Part shown: positions 11,438 through 24,427 of the stretch, piece by piece | Layout of the letters: the number at the start of each line of letters is the position of its first letter | Numbering within the stretch: position 1 is the stretch's first letter | DNA from: Thuidium tamariscinum | Taxonomy: Eukaryota; Streptophyta; Bryopsida; Hypnales; Thuidiaceae | Length of the DNA stretch: 64,000 nt | Assembly: GCA_947034885.2 (NCBI GenBank) | Contig: OX344750.2 | Coordinates: 31,544,821 to 31,608,820, forward strand | Direction of reading: 5' to 3' | Notes under the pieces: generated by a model | The model's input: the letters and a program-made list of their open reading frames with translations, nothing else | The model's database searches: none | Told to the model about the DNA's origin: nothing | Made by a program: the position numbers and the translations under genes

Positions 11438-12429
11438 TCTGAACCCAACCTTGCTGGTCTGGCTCTCTCAATGGCTGATGTGACCGGTCAAATTGAGTTG
11501 ACCTTGCTAAAATTCAGATTTTGTAACCTAGTCTGTGGGTTGGCCTGGTTCTTTCAATGAACTGGAGTTTTTCTTGGCTGAATTTAGCCTTGGGCTGGTC
11601 TGGCTCTCTCAATGGGCTGATGTGCTATGGTCAAACTGAGTTGACTTGATAAATTCAAAATTTTGGCCTTTCCCCCTCTCACTCCTTTCCTAAACTATTT
11701 TATGGGAGTTTTTTCCACTCTGGCTTACAAAAGAAAGACAATGAATTTCTAGTAAGAAACTTAAAATTTCTCTCAAAAATCTCTTCCTAAACTCTCCCTG
11801 ACTTTAGTTTCCTTTCCCAAGCCTATTGCTTTGAAATTCCCAAATAAAAACCAAAATGGGACCCAAAGGTATCCTCTCAGTTTTGGTTTTATCAAACCAG
11901 ATGGTGATGTGAAATATGGTCTGGATGTACCAACCGTTGTAATGGTGGCCTTAATCGACTAACAGCGCATGTGGCATCCTGCCCAGTTGGGTATGAGCTG
12001 ACTGGATGGTTGGCGGTTATGAATTGATTGGTTGGGTTGGTGGGTATGACTGACTGCCATTGCCTTCCTTCGGGGTCTAGCTGGTCTGGATTCGGTGACT
12101 TGTACTGGATTCGGTGACTTGTACTGGATTGACTAGGCGGTTGTTTGTCCAAACTATTTTTTTAAAAACCACAATGGGGTCTCCTTGGGGGACCCTTTAA
12201 ACAAACCCCAAAACGGAATTGTTTAGTAAATCAAAGCTTCGACATCAAGGAGTTAACTCCAAACTTGGAAACCACGTGTTGGAATTTTGCAATAAAAATC
12301 TTAGATTTTTGGCGATAGCTTTGCCGTATTGGAGGGATTAACCTCAAATTCTAGGATAATTTTGCAAGAACTTTGTTTACTCACGAACTAAAATGGAGTT
12401 TTGGATCCTAATCCAAACTCCTAAGGTGT

Positions 12430-12685
12430 AATTAGGACCTCAATCAAACGTTTAAGCTTAGGGGGATCCTCGATAAGCCAATCCAAGCTGTATATCTCTT
12501 ATCAAAAGACTTAAATCAAGTGATTTTGGTATCAAAACTTCTACAACAAGTACAATAAAATTAGGACCTCAATCAAATGTTTAAGCTTAGGGGGATCCTC
12601 GATAAACCAATCCAGGCTGTGAATCCCTTTTCAAAAGACTTAAATCAAGTGATTTTGGTATATCAAGACTTCAAACTTAGAACAC
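12430..12685. repeat. 129-bp tandem duplication
   Basis: 'attaggacctcaatcaaa' recurs at 12431 and 12560. It is followed in both units by 'agggggatcctcgata' and 'aagacttaaatcaagtg'. The two units differ at only a few positions. Confidence 0.85.
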
Positions 12686-14060
12686 AAGTGCAACGGTTAA
12701 GCGCTTCAAAGGTACTTCAAAGTCCTTTGGAAGGGCTTACAACAAGAAAACTCAAGAGTATGATGAAATTCAAAGTATAATGGAGAAGAATAAGGGTTTT
12801 GGATAGTACCAAATTTTGTGATGTAGAAAATAAGGATGTTTGAAAAGAGTGTCTAGAATGTGGTATAAGAGGTTTGATGTATGAAATGAGATTTTGAAAA
12901 ATGAAATAGAGGTGTGGAATGAGGGGAGGGGGAGGCCTTTTATACATTTCCAAGGCCTCCTCCCCCCTCAAGTTACGTTCTAATCTACCGAAGAAAAAAC
13001 CAATTAACAATCTAAAAATCTACCCTACTGATGTAGCTACTCTAAATTTTGGAGAAATGTCTTGATTGCCAAATGGACAGCGCCATTAGCTTTAGAAGAC
13101 CCAAATTAGTCTAAGAAAACCCCTTACTTCTGGAGCCTAATTGTGCTCAAAAGCTAACATTTACAAACCGGTAAAAAGGGTGAAAAATCTATCTTTTGGA
13201 GTTGATTTTTTTCAAAGGTTCTAACTAGCCAGGATTTTTGGAAAGGTTCAAGAATGTTGTAAAAGAGTCTAAGTTGACCCAAATTGGACTCCATATGCTC
13301 CTCGTATGCCGGTCAACCCACAAGAGTTTTGGTAAAACCATTAAAACTTGTTGCCGCTGCTAATTCTGGTACTTATTGATGTCAAAATGTCTTGAAATTT
13401 GGCGGGACGCTTATTTATGCTAAAACATACTATCCTGATTTTTAGTGGGATTTTACCATCACCGTGGAATTTTCTATGATTTTTCAATTGCCGATAAAAG
13501 CGGTTGACTTCCCATGGAGTCATTTCCGTAGTCCAGAAAATTATGAAACTTTTAGGGGATCTTCTAGGAAGCCCCCTAATGACAAGTACAAAGTTTTGCT
13601 AAAAACCTACACTGTCTAATTAAAGTAGAAATTGCACTATAGTGGAATTAATTCCTCCGGGGAGGAATCATTCCTGTATCAGGGAATCTCCACGAGTTAG
13701 CTTCGCCGTGACACTCGTAGGAGACTATCAGACTCCCGTGGTTTCCAATCGGAGCCCAATCTTTCGGGGCCCTTATCAAGTATTCCGATAAGGCCCGTCT
13801 CGACGCTTTTGCACTAATCCGTCTCTTGACTATTAGTTAGTGCAATCTCCTAGTAACTGCGTAATATCATCTCTAATCACCTGATAAGATGTAGAAATTG
13901 GTTCTAAGGAGTCTTTTAAGGTACTCCGGAATAATTATAATCAATTCTCCGTAATAATCAGGAATTGTATCAATCCTACTTTGAGCACTCTTTTTAGTTG
14001 ATTTTTAACCATAATAACCCTAAATATGAGCAACAAGCAAAAAAAAGAAAAATTCGAGGC

Positions 14061-15179
14061 CTGAGTGACAATGACGGTACTCACAACCATTCAGGAAAAT
14101 TCAAGTGAGTAAGAAGTTGAACTAGTACAAATAATGCTCTATATCAATGTAAAATATGTATTCTCAAAATTCAAGAACATGTTTTGAAAACCTCAATAAT
14201 TGACTAGAAAGTAAATTCTCTTAAATCCAAAGAATAAATTATATAATTATTATATAAACATTTTAAGCTCGATAAAATGAATAGATAAAGTTTAATTCCT
14301 TAGTGCCTAGGAATTATTTCTAGTTTCAACCAAAAAATACGTTTTATTCTCAAATAGGTTGAAATATAAGGTACTAATGCACAACTCAATAATGGTAGCT
14401 CAAGAATCTCAAAGAATATTCAATTGTACATTTGTAATAATTATACATCATAACATGGAGATTTCATTTTTCATCTTCACATACAAAATATTGTACACTA
14501 TGTATTATTTAATTATAAAATTTATTAGATAATAATTATCTAATATTGAATTTCTTAAAAATAAATTAAAAATACTCGGTAGTGACATTTTTCTTATATT
14601 CAAGAGTTAAAATTGAATATTTCCTACATACCTACCCAATTGAGTTTTGAAAATTTAGTAGATTGAAAATTGATGTTTTTTAGCAAGATTTCATATGAAA
14701 CCATCAATTCAACCAAAGAATGATGAAAAATATACTTTTGATCTTGAAATTATGTAAGAATGCAATGGTCATTGCAAATGACCAAAAATAGCAATTGTAT
14801 TCTACTAGTATGCTTCACTATTTTGAAATCAAAAGTGATTTTGGAAAAAATAAAGTGCAACAAGAAATGGTTGTTGGCTACTAGTACTTTATATACAAAG
14901 ACTATACTATACCAAACCAAATAAGAAGCAGAAGTGATCATCAAATTGGCCGTATGACTCCTCTCACTCACTTGGTCTAATGCGTCTGTACCGATTGTCA
15001 AGAATGTATGCATCGAAAGTACTAATGGCTAAGCAAAATATGGCTCAAACCATTAGATGTTTTTTTTGCCAAATAGAAGACTATGGGTTTCCAACTATAT
15101 AAAAGTTGTAGGAACTCTAACACATATGCGATCTAACATGGCACAAAGACTACTATATCAAATAATAATATTTAAAAAT

Positions 15180-15211
<32 letters not shown>

Positions 15212-16054
15212 TTTTGACTATTCATAGCATTTGGAATGGCTTGAAACAATCTTCTAATCCCTCAAAAAAACATTTGATGAACTATGATAGTAGCCCACAC
15301 AACTTACAATGTACTTCACTTCTCAAAATTTAAAAATTTGCATGAAATTTTTTATGCTAATTCATTTTAAAATTGATGATCTATGGAGGTAGTAATTTAT
15401 TGACACAAAAATGTAAAACCTAATTTCTAGAAAAGAAAAAGAAATAAAAATTCTAGGATTTAAAAAAAAGAACTATTGTAATAATAATAATAATAATAAT
15501 TATTATTATTATTATATGTATAATGTTATAAAAATCTTTCTTTAAAATGAATGTTTGAATTATCAATAATATTAAAAAAAAATGTCAAATATGACTATTG
15601 AACTTTGAAAAGTCTTAAGTGATTTTAGTTTAAGAAAATTATGCAAATTTTACATGAACTAAATGATTCAAAAACCTTTCTTGTTATGCAAAAATGAATT
15701 AAGAACATAGCTTCTTATGAAAATACAAAAGGAACCCAAATGTTGTGTTGTTCCCCAAAAGAAGAAAAAGAAAAACTTAGGTTGTATACAAAAAAAAGTT
15801 TAATTGTGAACCTTATAAAAATGAAAAATGAATTAAAGAACACTACCTTCTTCACTCTAAAATGAAATCTATTTTTCTCATTCTCATGTATCCTTGTAGT
15901 TTGATTTTTTAGATAGCATGGTGCCTCTTTTTTTGGAGGAAATAATAACATGTGTTCTAAATAAATACAAACTACAATCAATATTCTAAAGGATATTATT
16001 TTCTTCTTGACATACAATCTTGTAGTTTGAATTCCCTCTCAATGGCGTGGTTGC
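14061..16054. other. AT-rich spacer, no gene seen
   Basis: Open frames here are short and AT-driven. A (TAA)n/(TTA)n self-complementary tract at 15478-15515 is the only notable structure. Confidence 0.55.
15478..15515. repeat. (TAA)n(TTA)n perfect hairpin-forming microsatellite
   Basis: About six TAA units run directly into about five TTA units, making a self-complementary tract. Confidence 0.9.
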
Positions 16055-16904
16055 AACGACGCTAGTTTGTGAGCCTAAAAGCATGAGCTTGCGAGCTATA
16101 AGCGTAGGTTTTGTGAGCCAAGAGAATTAACAAAAAAAACTGTGAATTTTTTAACCCAAGAGAAAAAAAAAGTGAAGTCATTTTCAAAAAAATCTATTTA
16201 TAGTAAAATTTCAGCTTTATGACCATGGACCTATGACCGTGGACCTGTGACCGTGGAAATGTGGTTAATGTATTTTAAAATTTCAAACCCAATTATCTCT
16301 AAAGGGCCTCTCAATACCTTCCAAAAAAAATTTGAATTTTTGAATTTTTTTTGAGGTTCAAAATCCAAAATCTAACAAGGGGTTTTTGAAGGTGATGGAG
16401 TCGTGGAAAAAAAAAAGTTTTTTTTAAAAAAAATTTCTCCCGACTTTATCTCCTTGAAATTGATCTCTCGGTACGGAAAGGAGGTTTTTGAGGGTGAAAA
16501 GTCACAACAAAAATGAACTAGTAACATAGTCAAAAAAAAAGAAAAAAAAAGTTGAGAAAAAATGAAAAAAAAAGTTTTGAGAGCTCCAAAGCCCTCTACC
16601 TCCAAACCCCTTTCAATATGAAGAGGGATTTTGGAGGGTGATGGAGTTGCAAAAAAAATTTGAAAAATAGAAAAAGGACTAAAAAAACAATTGAAAACAA
16701 TTGAAATTTTTTTTTTTGAAAAATAAAGTTTTGAAAGTCAGAAATTTCAAATCTCATGAGGTAGATACTAGGTATAAAAATCCAAAATTCTTAAAGCACG
16801 GTAATAGGTCCATGCCCTAAAAATCACTAAAAATTTCACCAAAAATTCTAGGCTCATAGGCTCACGCTTGCAGGCTCACAAAATAGCATCCCCGACATGG
16901 TTGC
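16048..16904. mobile_element. Inverted-repeat element, possibly hAT-type MITE (~840 bp)
   Basis: The 7-base direct repeat TGGTTGC lies at 16048-16054 and 16898-16904. Just inside, the ends are inverted: CGACGCTAGTTTGTGAGCC at the left, and CGGGGATGCTATTTTGTGAG on the opposite strand at the right. Both are followed by variants of 'aagcrtgagc'. The interior is A-rich with local repeats of 'ggagggtgatggag' and 'cctctcaatacc'. A 7-8-bp target duplication would fit hAT elements. No transposase is present. Confidence 0.55.
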
Positions 16905-19060
16905 TTCATTTTTTAGGGGAAAAAATGATATCCTTCAAGAGAAAATGCTAATCACAAGATTGAAGGAAATACAATTGTAAGATGTAGGATAGAGAGGTCA
17001 TTTTTATAATGAAATCTATTGTATGGCATGAATCCTCAAAAAGTATGGGACAATTTGAATATGAGAACTTACTTGCTCATTGTGAAGATAAAGGTATTGT
17101 GTTCAATGTACAACTTTAGACCTAATTAAGGCAAATTATAGTAATTTTTTTTCAAAATTTGAACTCAAAAAAGTTGGTGAATCAAACTAACTTTTAGCTC
17201 TAAAAAACTATTTGTAATTTTGACCTTCCAATGAGAAGTCCTAAACAAAGTTCAAAGAAACTCTTCATTTTGTTCATAACTCTTGATCGAAAGCTTTAAA
17301 ACTCAAAAAAAATTAGATATGAAAATTAGCTTGATTTTTCAACCTTTTCTAGTTTTAAATTTTTTGAATAAAAGTCATTCTTCTATGCCAAAATTAAATC
17401 TAAAGTTCTAAGGGAGAGGCATCCAATGGCATCCCTGTACCCAATGCCGTCCGTTTCTACAGCACACAATCATTTCCGGCTATAAATGTAGGTAGGTAGT
17501 ACATGGCTTATTGGTTTTGACCTAAAACAATAAGCAGTCTACAGTTCCACTACATTTCTGTTCTAGAATGAATGACTAACTTAGAAACGGACGACATTGG
17601 GTACAGAGACACCATTGGGTGCCTCTCCTTTACATTGAACACAATTCCTACAAATATTTTGTTTTCACATTGGTTTAGTATTTTTTTATTATTCTCTTTT
17701 TGATTTTCCTATATAATTCAAATTTCATTTTCTACTTTTTTGTATTTAAAAATAATAATAATCACCATTTTAGTGTTTGCCCAATTTAGTTACTTTATCA
17801 AATTTTCCTCAAAGTAATTTTAATTTAGAACTCCTATTATCTCCAAGAATTTTTCCTTTGTATTCATGTAATTGTGCTTTTTAATTATTCACCATGAATT
17901 CTTGATGTTTCCATCATTAACTAAGAAAAAAATTCTCTAATTGATAGTCATGGTTTCATTTGGAATACTAACACTTTTGAATTTATAAATTTGCACACTT
18001 TGTTTATAATTTCCATTTTCTAAAAGGTGAAAAAAAATGGTGGCTCACAACATCCTATAAAAGAATATTGTTGGGTTTCAATTGGGTGGACCGTACAGGC
18101 CAATTTAAAGTATATATGTTATTGGATGGAATTTCTTCCTTTTCACATTACCATCACCTTGTAAAAAAATCAATTATAAAATTCAAGGAAATAGATTGAA
18201 GAATCTAAAACAAACATGCCTAGCTTTAGACACCTTCTACAATGCAATGGAGCATGCAGGATAAATATTCTTGACTACTCTTGTTGGTAGCCAAAGCTCT
18301 AAGCACACTTTCCAAGCAAATCGAATACATCTAATACAAACCTTCTACAAAAAAGAGCTTGAATGTATTTTCATTGAAAATACATAGAACTTGTCTTTTA
18401 CTTAGGCATAGTTTCTACCCTTTTATTTTTTAATCTAATTTTACTCCAAAACTTTATAATAGTTTTATATTTTGCCCAATACATAAGGGAACCAACATGA
18501 AAATGTGAAATACTAGAAACGAGGGCCTAGGGATGGTTGCCACATAGTTTAAGGATTAAGGCACAATATTAGTAATTTACCACCATACAAGTGAAGAGAA
18601 TTGAGTTTAAAGTTAAGTTAATACTAATTGAGAATCATGGACCAAAGTTTTTGTTTTGTTTTGGGTGCAGTGCTCTTTTTCTTAATAAGGATAGGTCATT
18701 TGTAAAAAATGTGTCATTTGAAGCATGATGGCATTAGCAATATAGTGTGGTTTTTTCAAAGCATTTAATAACATTGGCAACAAGTAGATTTTGATTGTCA
18801 TATGTATTGGCAATTCAAGATTGAAGCATGGTAGAAATTAGGTGTCTCTTGGTTTACTTGAGAATTCTATTAGGCTTTGCGGTTTATGTTATTATATATT
18901 TTGGAGGAATTGTAGTTGTAAAATGCATGCAATCCATGCATCTATGACAATGATGGAAATTTTATCCAATAAGAAAATGAAGCATGGGGACCAACCTAAA
19001 AAATTAGGGAGTAAAAACAAAATTTGCACATCCAAAAAACAATAGAGAGTTTAAAGAAGA
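16905..19060. other. AT-rich spacer with one MITE, no gene seen
   Basis: Apart from the MITE at 17412-17628 there is nothing with coding or RNA-gene character. Confidence 0.5.
17412..17628. mobile_element. Short MITE with long (~45 bp) terminal inverted repeats
   Basis: The left end is GGGAGAGGCATCCAATGGCA and the right end, on the opposite strand, is GGAGAGGCACCCAATGGTGT. The match continues through 'tgtacccaatg' and 'cgtccgtttct' on both sides. The element is 217 bp and noncoding, with a more GC-rich middle than its surroundings. Confidence 0.75.
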
Positions 19061-20470
19061 TTTGTACAATGGGGTACCAATCAAAATGTCGTTTTCGAAT
19101 CCGCAGTGAGGGAAATTTCAGCACTGCCAACTTTGAAAGTCTCCCGAGAGCTCAAAAATTGGTATTTTACCACGAAAATTTTACCACAGCATTATCTTTA
19201 AGTTAATTATATGTACGCCAAATTTCAATGCCAAAAGATTCACAGAAAAAAAGTTATTCAAAATCTACCAACATGGGTAGTGGTGAGAAACATTTCACTA
19301 CTTTCAACTTTGACACCTTCCTAAGGATTGAGTTTCTTTTCTTTTTCCATGAAAATTTTGTCATGAAACAATATCCATGTTTTTAATATGTTTAAAAAAT
19401 TTCATGGTAAAAAAAGTTTTTGTTAAGGAGATATTTGAAATCTCCCAAAAGGTGTAGTTTTGAGAAAATTTTCACAATTGCCAATTTTGACACCCTCCCA
19501 AGGGCTGAAAAATTTGTTTCTTACCATGAATTTTTTATTGTGAAGTCATCTCTATGTTGATAATATGTGCTCCAAATTTCAAGTTCAAATGAATTACCAA
19601 AAAAAAGATATACAAAATCTCCCAACATGTGTAGTTGTGAGGAGGAGTTTTTGAGCCTTTAGTATAGTGTTATTTTGTGGAGCAAAGTTTGACACAAATG
19701 TAAAAACTCAACCTCACAACTACACATGTTGAGAGATTTTGAATATCTTTTTTTTGGTAAGTGTTTTGAACTTGAAATTTGGAACATATATTATCAAGAT
19801 AAAGTTGATTTTATTCAAAAACATTCATGTTAAATAGACAATTTTTGAGCCCTTGGGAGGGTGTCAAAGTTGGCAATAGCGAAAATTTTCTCACAACTAC
19901 ACATGTTGGGAGATTTTGTATATCTTTTTTTTGGTAATTCATTTGAACTTGAAATTTGGAGCACATATTATCAACATAGAGATGACTTCACAATAAAAAA
20001 TTCATGGTAAGAAACAAATTTTTCAGCCCTTGGGAGGGTGTCAAAATTGGCAATTGTGAAAATTTTCTCAAAACTACACCTTTTGGGAGATTTCAAATAT
20101 CTTCTTAAAAAATACTTTTTTTACCTTGAAATTTTTTAAACATATTAAAAACATGGATATTGTTTCATGACAAAATTTTCATGGAAAAAGAAAAGAAACT
20201 CAATCCTTAGGAAGGTGTCAAAGTTGAAAGTAGTGAAATGTTTCTCACCACTACCCATGTTGGTAGATTTTGAATAACTTTTTTTCTGTGAATCTTTTGG
20301 CATTGAAATTTGGCGTACATATAATTAACTTAAAGATAATGCTGTGGTAAAATTTTCGTGGTAAAATACCAATTTTTGAGCTCTCGGGAGGCTTTCAAAG
20401 TTGGCAGTGCTGAAATTTCCCTCACTGCGGATTCGAAAACGACATTTTGATTGGTACCCCACTGTACAAC
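19061..20470. repeat. 1.4-kb long inverted repeat (hairpin) of tandem ~176-bp units
   Basis: The left arm (about 19061-19637) is mirrored by the right arm (about 19892-20470). The outer ends read GGGGTACCAATCAAAATGTC on both, and the arms are nearly identical for about 575 bp. Each arm holds three tandem, diverged units of about 176 bp, each with 'gccaactttgacaccctcc', 'ttaccatgaaaatttt' and 'ccaaatttcaa'. The centre (19638-19891) contains one extra unit in right-arm orientation, so the structure is asymmetric. TGTACAA flanks both outer ends (19063-19069 and 20463-20469), a possible 7-bp target duplication. It is noncoding. If transcribed it would form long double-stranded RNA. Confidence 0.88.
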
Positions 20471-22899
20471 ATATTAATTTCATACTCCTAGTGCAAATTG
20501 TTGGTGCTAGTGCCTCAAGTGATGAAATTGCTCTCTATTGCTAACCACCAAGTAACCTCCTATATGTACAATGTGTACAACAAATGTGAATCCACATGAT
20601 CAATCTAAGCAGAATACCAAGCTTTGCTTTTTAGTATTATCATAAGTAATAGAATGCAGGGTTATTGGCAATGACATACTTTTAAATAAGCTCAAATAAG
20701 ATTAGAGAATTTTCAATTCTAAATAAGTCAAAGCACATAAAGTGCACCAAAATTTACCTCTAGCTACTTCCAACCCATTCTTCATGCAATTAGTGTATCA
20801 TTACCAATGCAATCCTTGAATTTGTCATAATCCAAATTTGTAATCTTTTGACATTTGAAAGAGAAATAGAAGCATATAACACTAGTATACTATTTAAAAA
20901 GGAAACACAATGAATCATTTGGCTCTAATATGCATTGGATCAATAGAGATTATGTCTTAATAATCCTAGTTCACTAAATTACTACTACTTTGGAAAGTTG
21001 AATTTTTTATGAAGCTCTGTTGATGTAAAAACTTGCAACTAGAACCTTCATTGAGACACAATTGTTAATGGCTCTTTATACTTGGTACTAGCTAGTTAAT
21101 AAATTTATGATTTATAAGTTTATCAATTATCACTACAAATTTAAATGAAGATTAAACCAATTCAGTATTTAACTTACCAAATCCATATTCATCATGTTCA
21201 TAATACAAAGTAAGGTCTTAAACAAGGTACAATAAGATTCTCAAACAATCTACCTTTAATTGACACTCAATATTGAATTATTTACAATAGCAAACTTCTT
21301 TCATGTGCACTAGATTAAAGTTTCCTATCAAATCTAACATTCCATTAAATCTTACCATTCTTTAAAGATCTATAGTCACCTAAAATTGTGAACACTTATT
21401 ATTTCTTTAGTATATATAGTCTTTTTGCACAAGTACTTGGTGCAAATTATAAACAACCTACTAGTGAAGAAATTCAAGTTTGACACTTATAACTCTCTAT
21501 TTACTCCAAAATTGATAACAACTCATAGATTGCATTGAATTGATATCACATATTATAGTAGAGGAACCCAATACTAATGAGCACCCCATCAACAATCAAT
21601 GAGATACCCTATTTTCAACTAAAATTCGAAAAAAATTCCACTTTTCCATAGAATGCATGTTTTTGTACTTTTTAAAGGTTTGGATCAACAAGTTAGTAAC
21701 ACATAAGTGAGCAAGAAAGTAGGAACCAATGAGCACAAAAGTAGTTATTGAATGATCAAAATTAAATGACTCTAGATGTTGGTGATGGGTCAAGCCCAAA
21801 TTTTGCCTAAGTTCAAAATTCATAGTAATTTCAATTCAAGAATAAAATTACCAAATTTTTTGCAATCCCCATTGTTTCTATCAATGCACCTTTGGAAATA
21901 TTTGCTTTGCCTTGCACTATCCCAAATCATGTGTAAATATGCTTATTTTATCAATCATGGACCGTCCTTCTACTATACATCTTTTTCAAGGAAATTAACT
22001 ACCTGGAATTTCCTAAAACCAATTTTAGTGTTTAAGTATGGTTTTTATTAATGTAATATCTTAATCTATTATGGGTGTTCAAGACTAAAAATGTCTAATG
22101 AATGATTTTAGAGAATGTATCTCCTCATTGAAGAATTTAAGTTGGTCATAGGGTTGTATGGTCCTTTTCAAGAGTAAGATACACCAATTTCTCACTACCT
22201 TTTTTTCAATCAACTACTCTATTTATACTTTCCAACATTTTAACATTCCACTTTACAAATCTTAAACAAGTATAGATAAGAGATGTATTTGAAGAAAAAA
22301 AGATAGCCAATATGTGAACTTTAGTTTTGGTTTTATCCTTGAAGAGATAACTTGTGGTTTTTAGAAAACTATGTAAGTTAAAAGATAGGGTCCATTTAAT
22401 TCAAAGGGAATAAATTTTATATAATATGTAGGGCTACTATAGAGTCCTTGAAATGCCACATATCCTATTATATATAAATTAGGCTATATAAAAACATCAT
22501 TTAGTAAAAAAATTAATTAATAAATTAGCCTTTACAAATTGGGTCCATACAATTTTTTTGTAATACAATGAGTATAAATGTAGACAATTTATTTTAAATG
22601 AATGATAAAACCTACACAATCTAGCAAATAATTGTAGCATGTACATACAAATCTTTCCATAAATATGCCAACTATGTGACAATATGTAAGAGTCTACTAT
22701 TCCAAGACAAAAGAATTGAGCTTGAAATTCAACTTGAAATTTGCATTGAGGTTATATTATGGAGATTTGTGTTCACACAAAGTACCCATTAAGAAATTAT
22801 TGTAGGGTTTGGGTACTGTCACTTCTATGAGGCTAGGGGTGCTAAGAACATTGGTTTTGTTATCTTGCATCATTGATTCTAAACTCAAACCATTGCAAA

Positions 22900-22959
<60 letters not shown>

Positions 22960-24120
22960 ATGTTACGGTAAAGGTCATATTCAAGTATTAATCTTCATTG
23001 TTTGTAAAGTGTTATGATGTTGTTTGTTATTCACCATATCAAGTTGTTTAGAATACATGGTATAGAATTTAGAAATATTTAAAACTAGTGTTGCATTTCT
23101 TACTTTTATTTGTCATTTGGAATTGTACTATAAGTAGTGCATATTTAAAAAAAAGAAGTATATATGTATGACACTAGTTTTATAATGTCTATTGTATATA
23201 GGTATGAAAAAAATCAGACGTGTAAGTTTTGTATATAAGATAGCCCAACTATAAAAGCAATATGAATGAATTTATAAAAAATCATAGGATATTAAAAATA
23301 TGCCCTTAGTATCTTTATATACAAAAATATGATCATTTTAATTACCATAATGAAGGTAAATAGCCCTATATTAATATCCTGTTCACACATGTGTATACTT
23401 AAAATTACAAAGAGTGATCTCCCTAGGTTTTTATCTTGTTGGAAATTGCAAATGGATTTAAAAAAATTCTTACTATAGCATTTAACTTTTAAATTATAAC
23501 TTAGTTATATAGATCAATCCTATCAGACTATGTTATTTTAGTTGTACTAATTAAATTGTGTTGCATTATTTTTATATATGGTTCATAGAAATATGTAAGG
23601 TAGAACTACCCATTGTAGTCAAATGATCTATAGTGGACTCTTAGAGAATGATTCCATCATGTGTTTTTTTTCAATATGTGAAATTTGGGTTACAATTAGT
23701 GTCTTACATTACAACAATGGAATGATTCATGACCTCATTAGGAACTTCTAACTTTTTAGTGTAAATTCATTGTAAGAATTGACTTTTTAGGCTTTTTGTG
23801 TTAGAAGATATTGTGGTTGCTTTTGATAGTAAGATGACCATTATGAATTCACGTTTTGTTGGTAATGGAGTAGTGTAGAGATACTTTTGAGTCATGATGC
23901 ATTGCACACTTCAAAAATTCATAGCAAATTAATACTTTGTCAAAAAAATATAATCTCAATTGCTACTATTGTTTTTCACAATTGTCTTTGTGAGTGGAAA
24001 AAATTGAAAATTTTCACCAATAGCATGAAGCCAAACTTCTTATTCTCACCACTATAGGTTGTTTTACCTTATATTAGTCTTAATCTTAGTGGAAGAAGAC
24101 AAAACTTTCACATTCCTAAA
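20471..24120. other. AT-rich spacer, no gene seen
   Basis: Only short AT-driven frames and the (TA)n tract at 22903-22953 are present. Confidence 0.6.
22903..22953. repeat. (TA)n microsatellite
   Basis: About 25 uninterrupted TA units. Confidence 0.95.
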
Positions 24121-24387
24121 CCCCTAAAGGACCAGACTAGGTTTCTTTGGCCATATAGAAATTTTAGGTAGGCACCTGTCAATGAAGTTTTGCATATTTT
24201 TGGCTAAAATTTTAATAGAATGTATGGAGGAAGAATATCTTTGATGTGCCCAAATTTCATAACATTTGGAAATGTGAATATAAAATTATAGCCTTATATG
24301 TTATTTTTTTTGTAATTGGGCAGCTTGGATAGATTAGAAAAAACCACTTTTTTCGAAAAACTAAAATTTGAAATTATTTTTCTACAT

Positions 24388-24427
<40 letters not shown>

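Larger units (their letters stand above)
9541..14060. other. Higher-complexity noncoding block with local repeats, origin unknown
   Basis: The base composition is more balanced than in the neighbouring spacers, but no ORF longer than about 125 codons has coding character. The block contains copy 2 of the GC-cored MITE, a 129-bp tandem duplication, a ~142-bp duplicated motif around 'gctggtctggctctctcaatgg' (11452 and 11590) and a 22-bp duplication near 12085-12135. It could be a decayed retroelement body, but I see no polyprotein motif to support that. Confidence 0.4.

Noticed and set aside
11186..11560. 124-codon plus frame
   Set aside because: It runs across the boundary of the GC-cored MITE (11154-11437) and has no coding character outside it.
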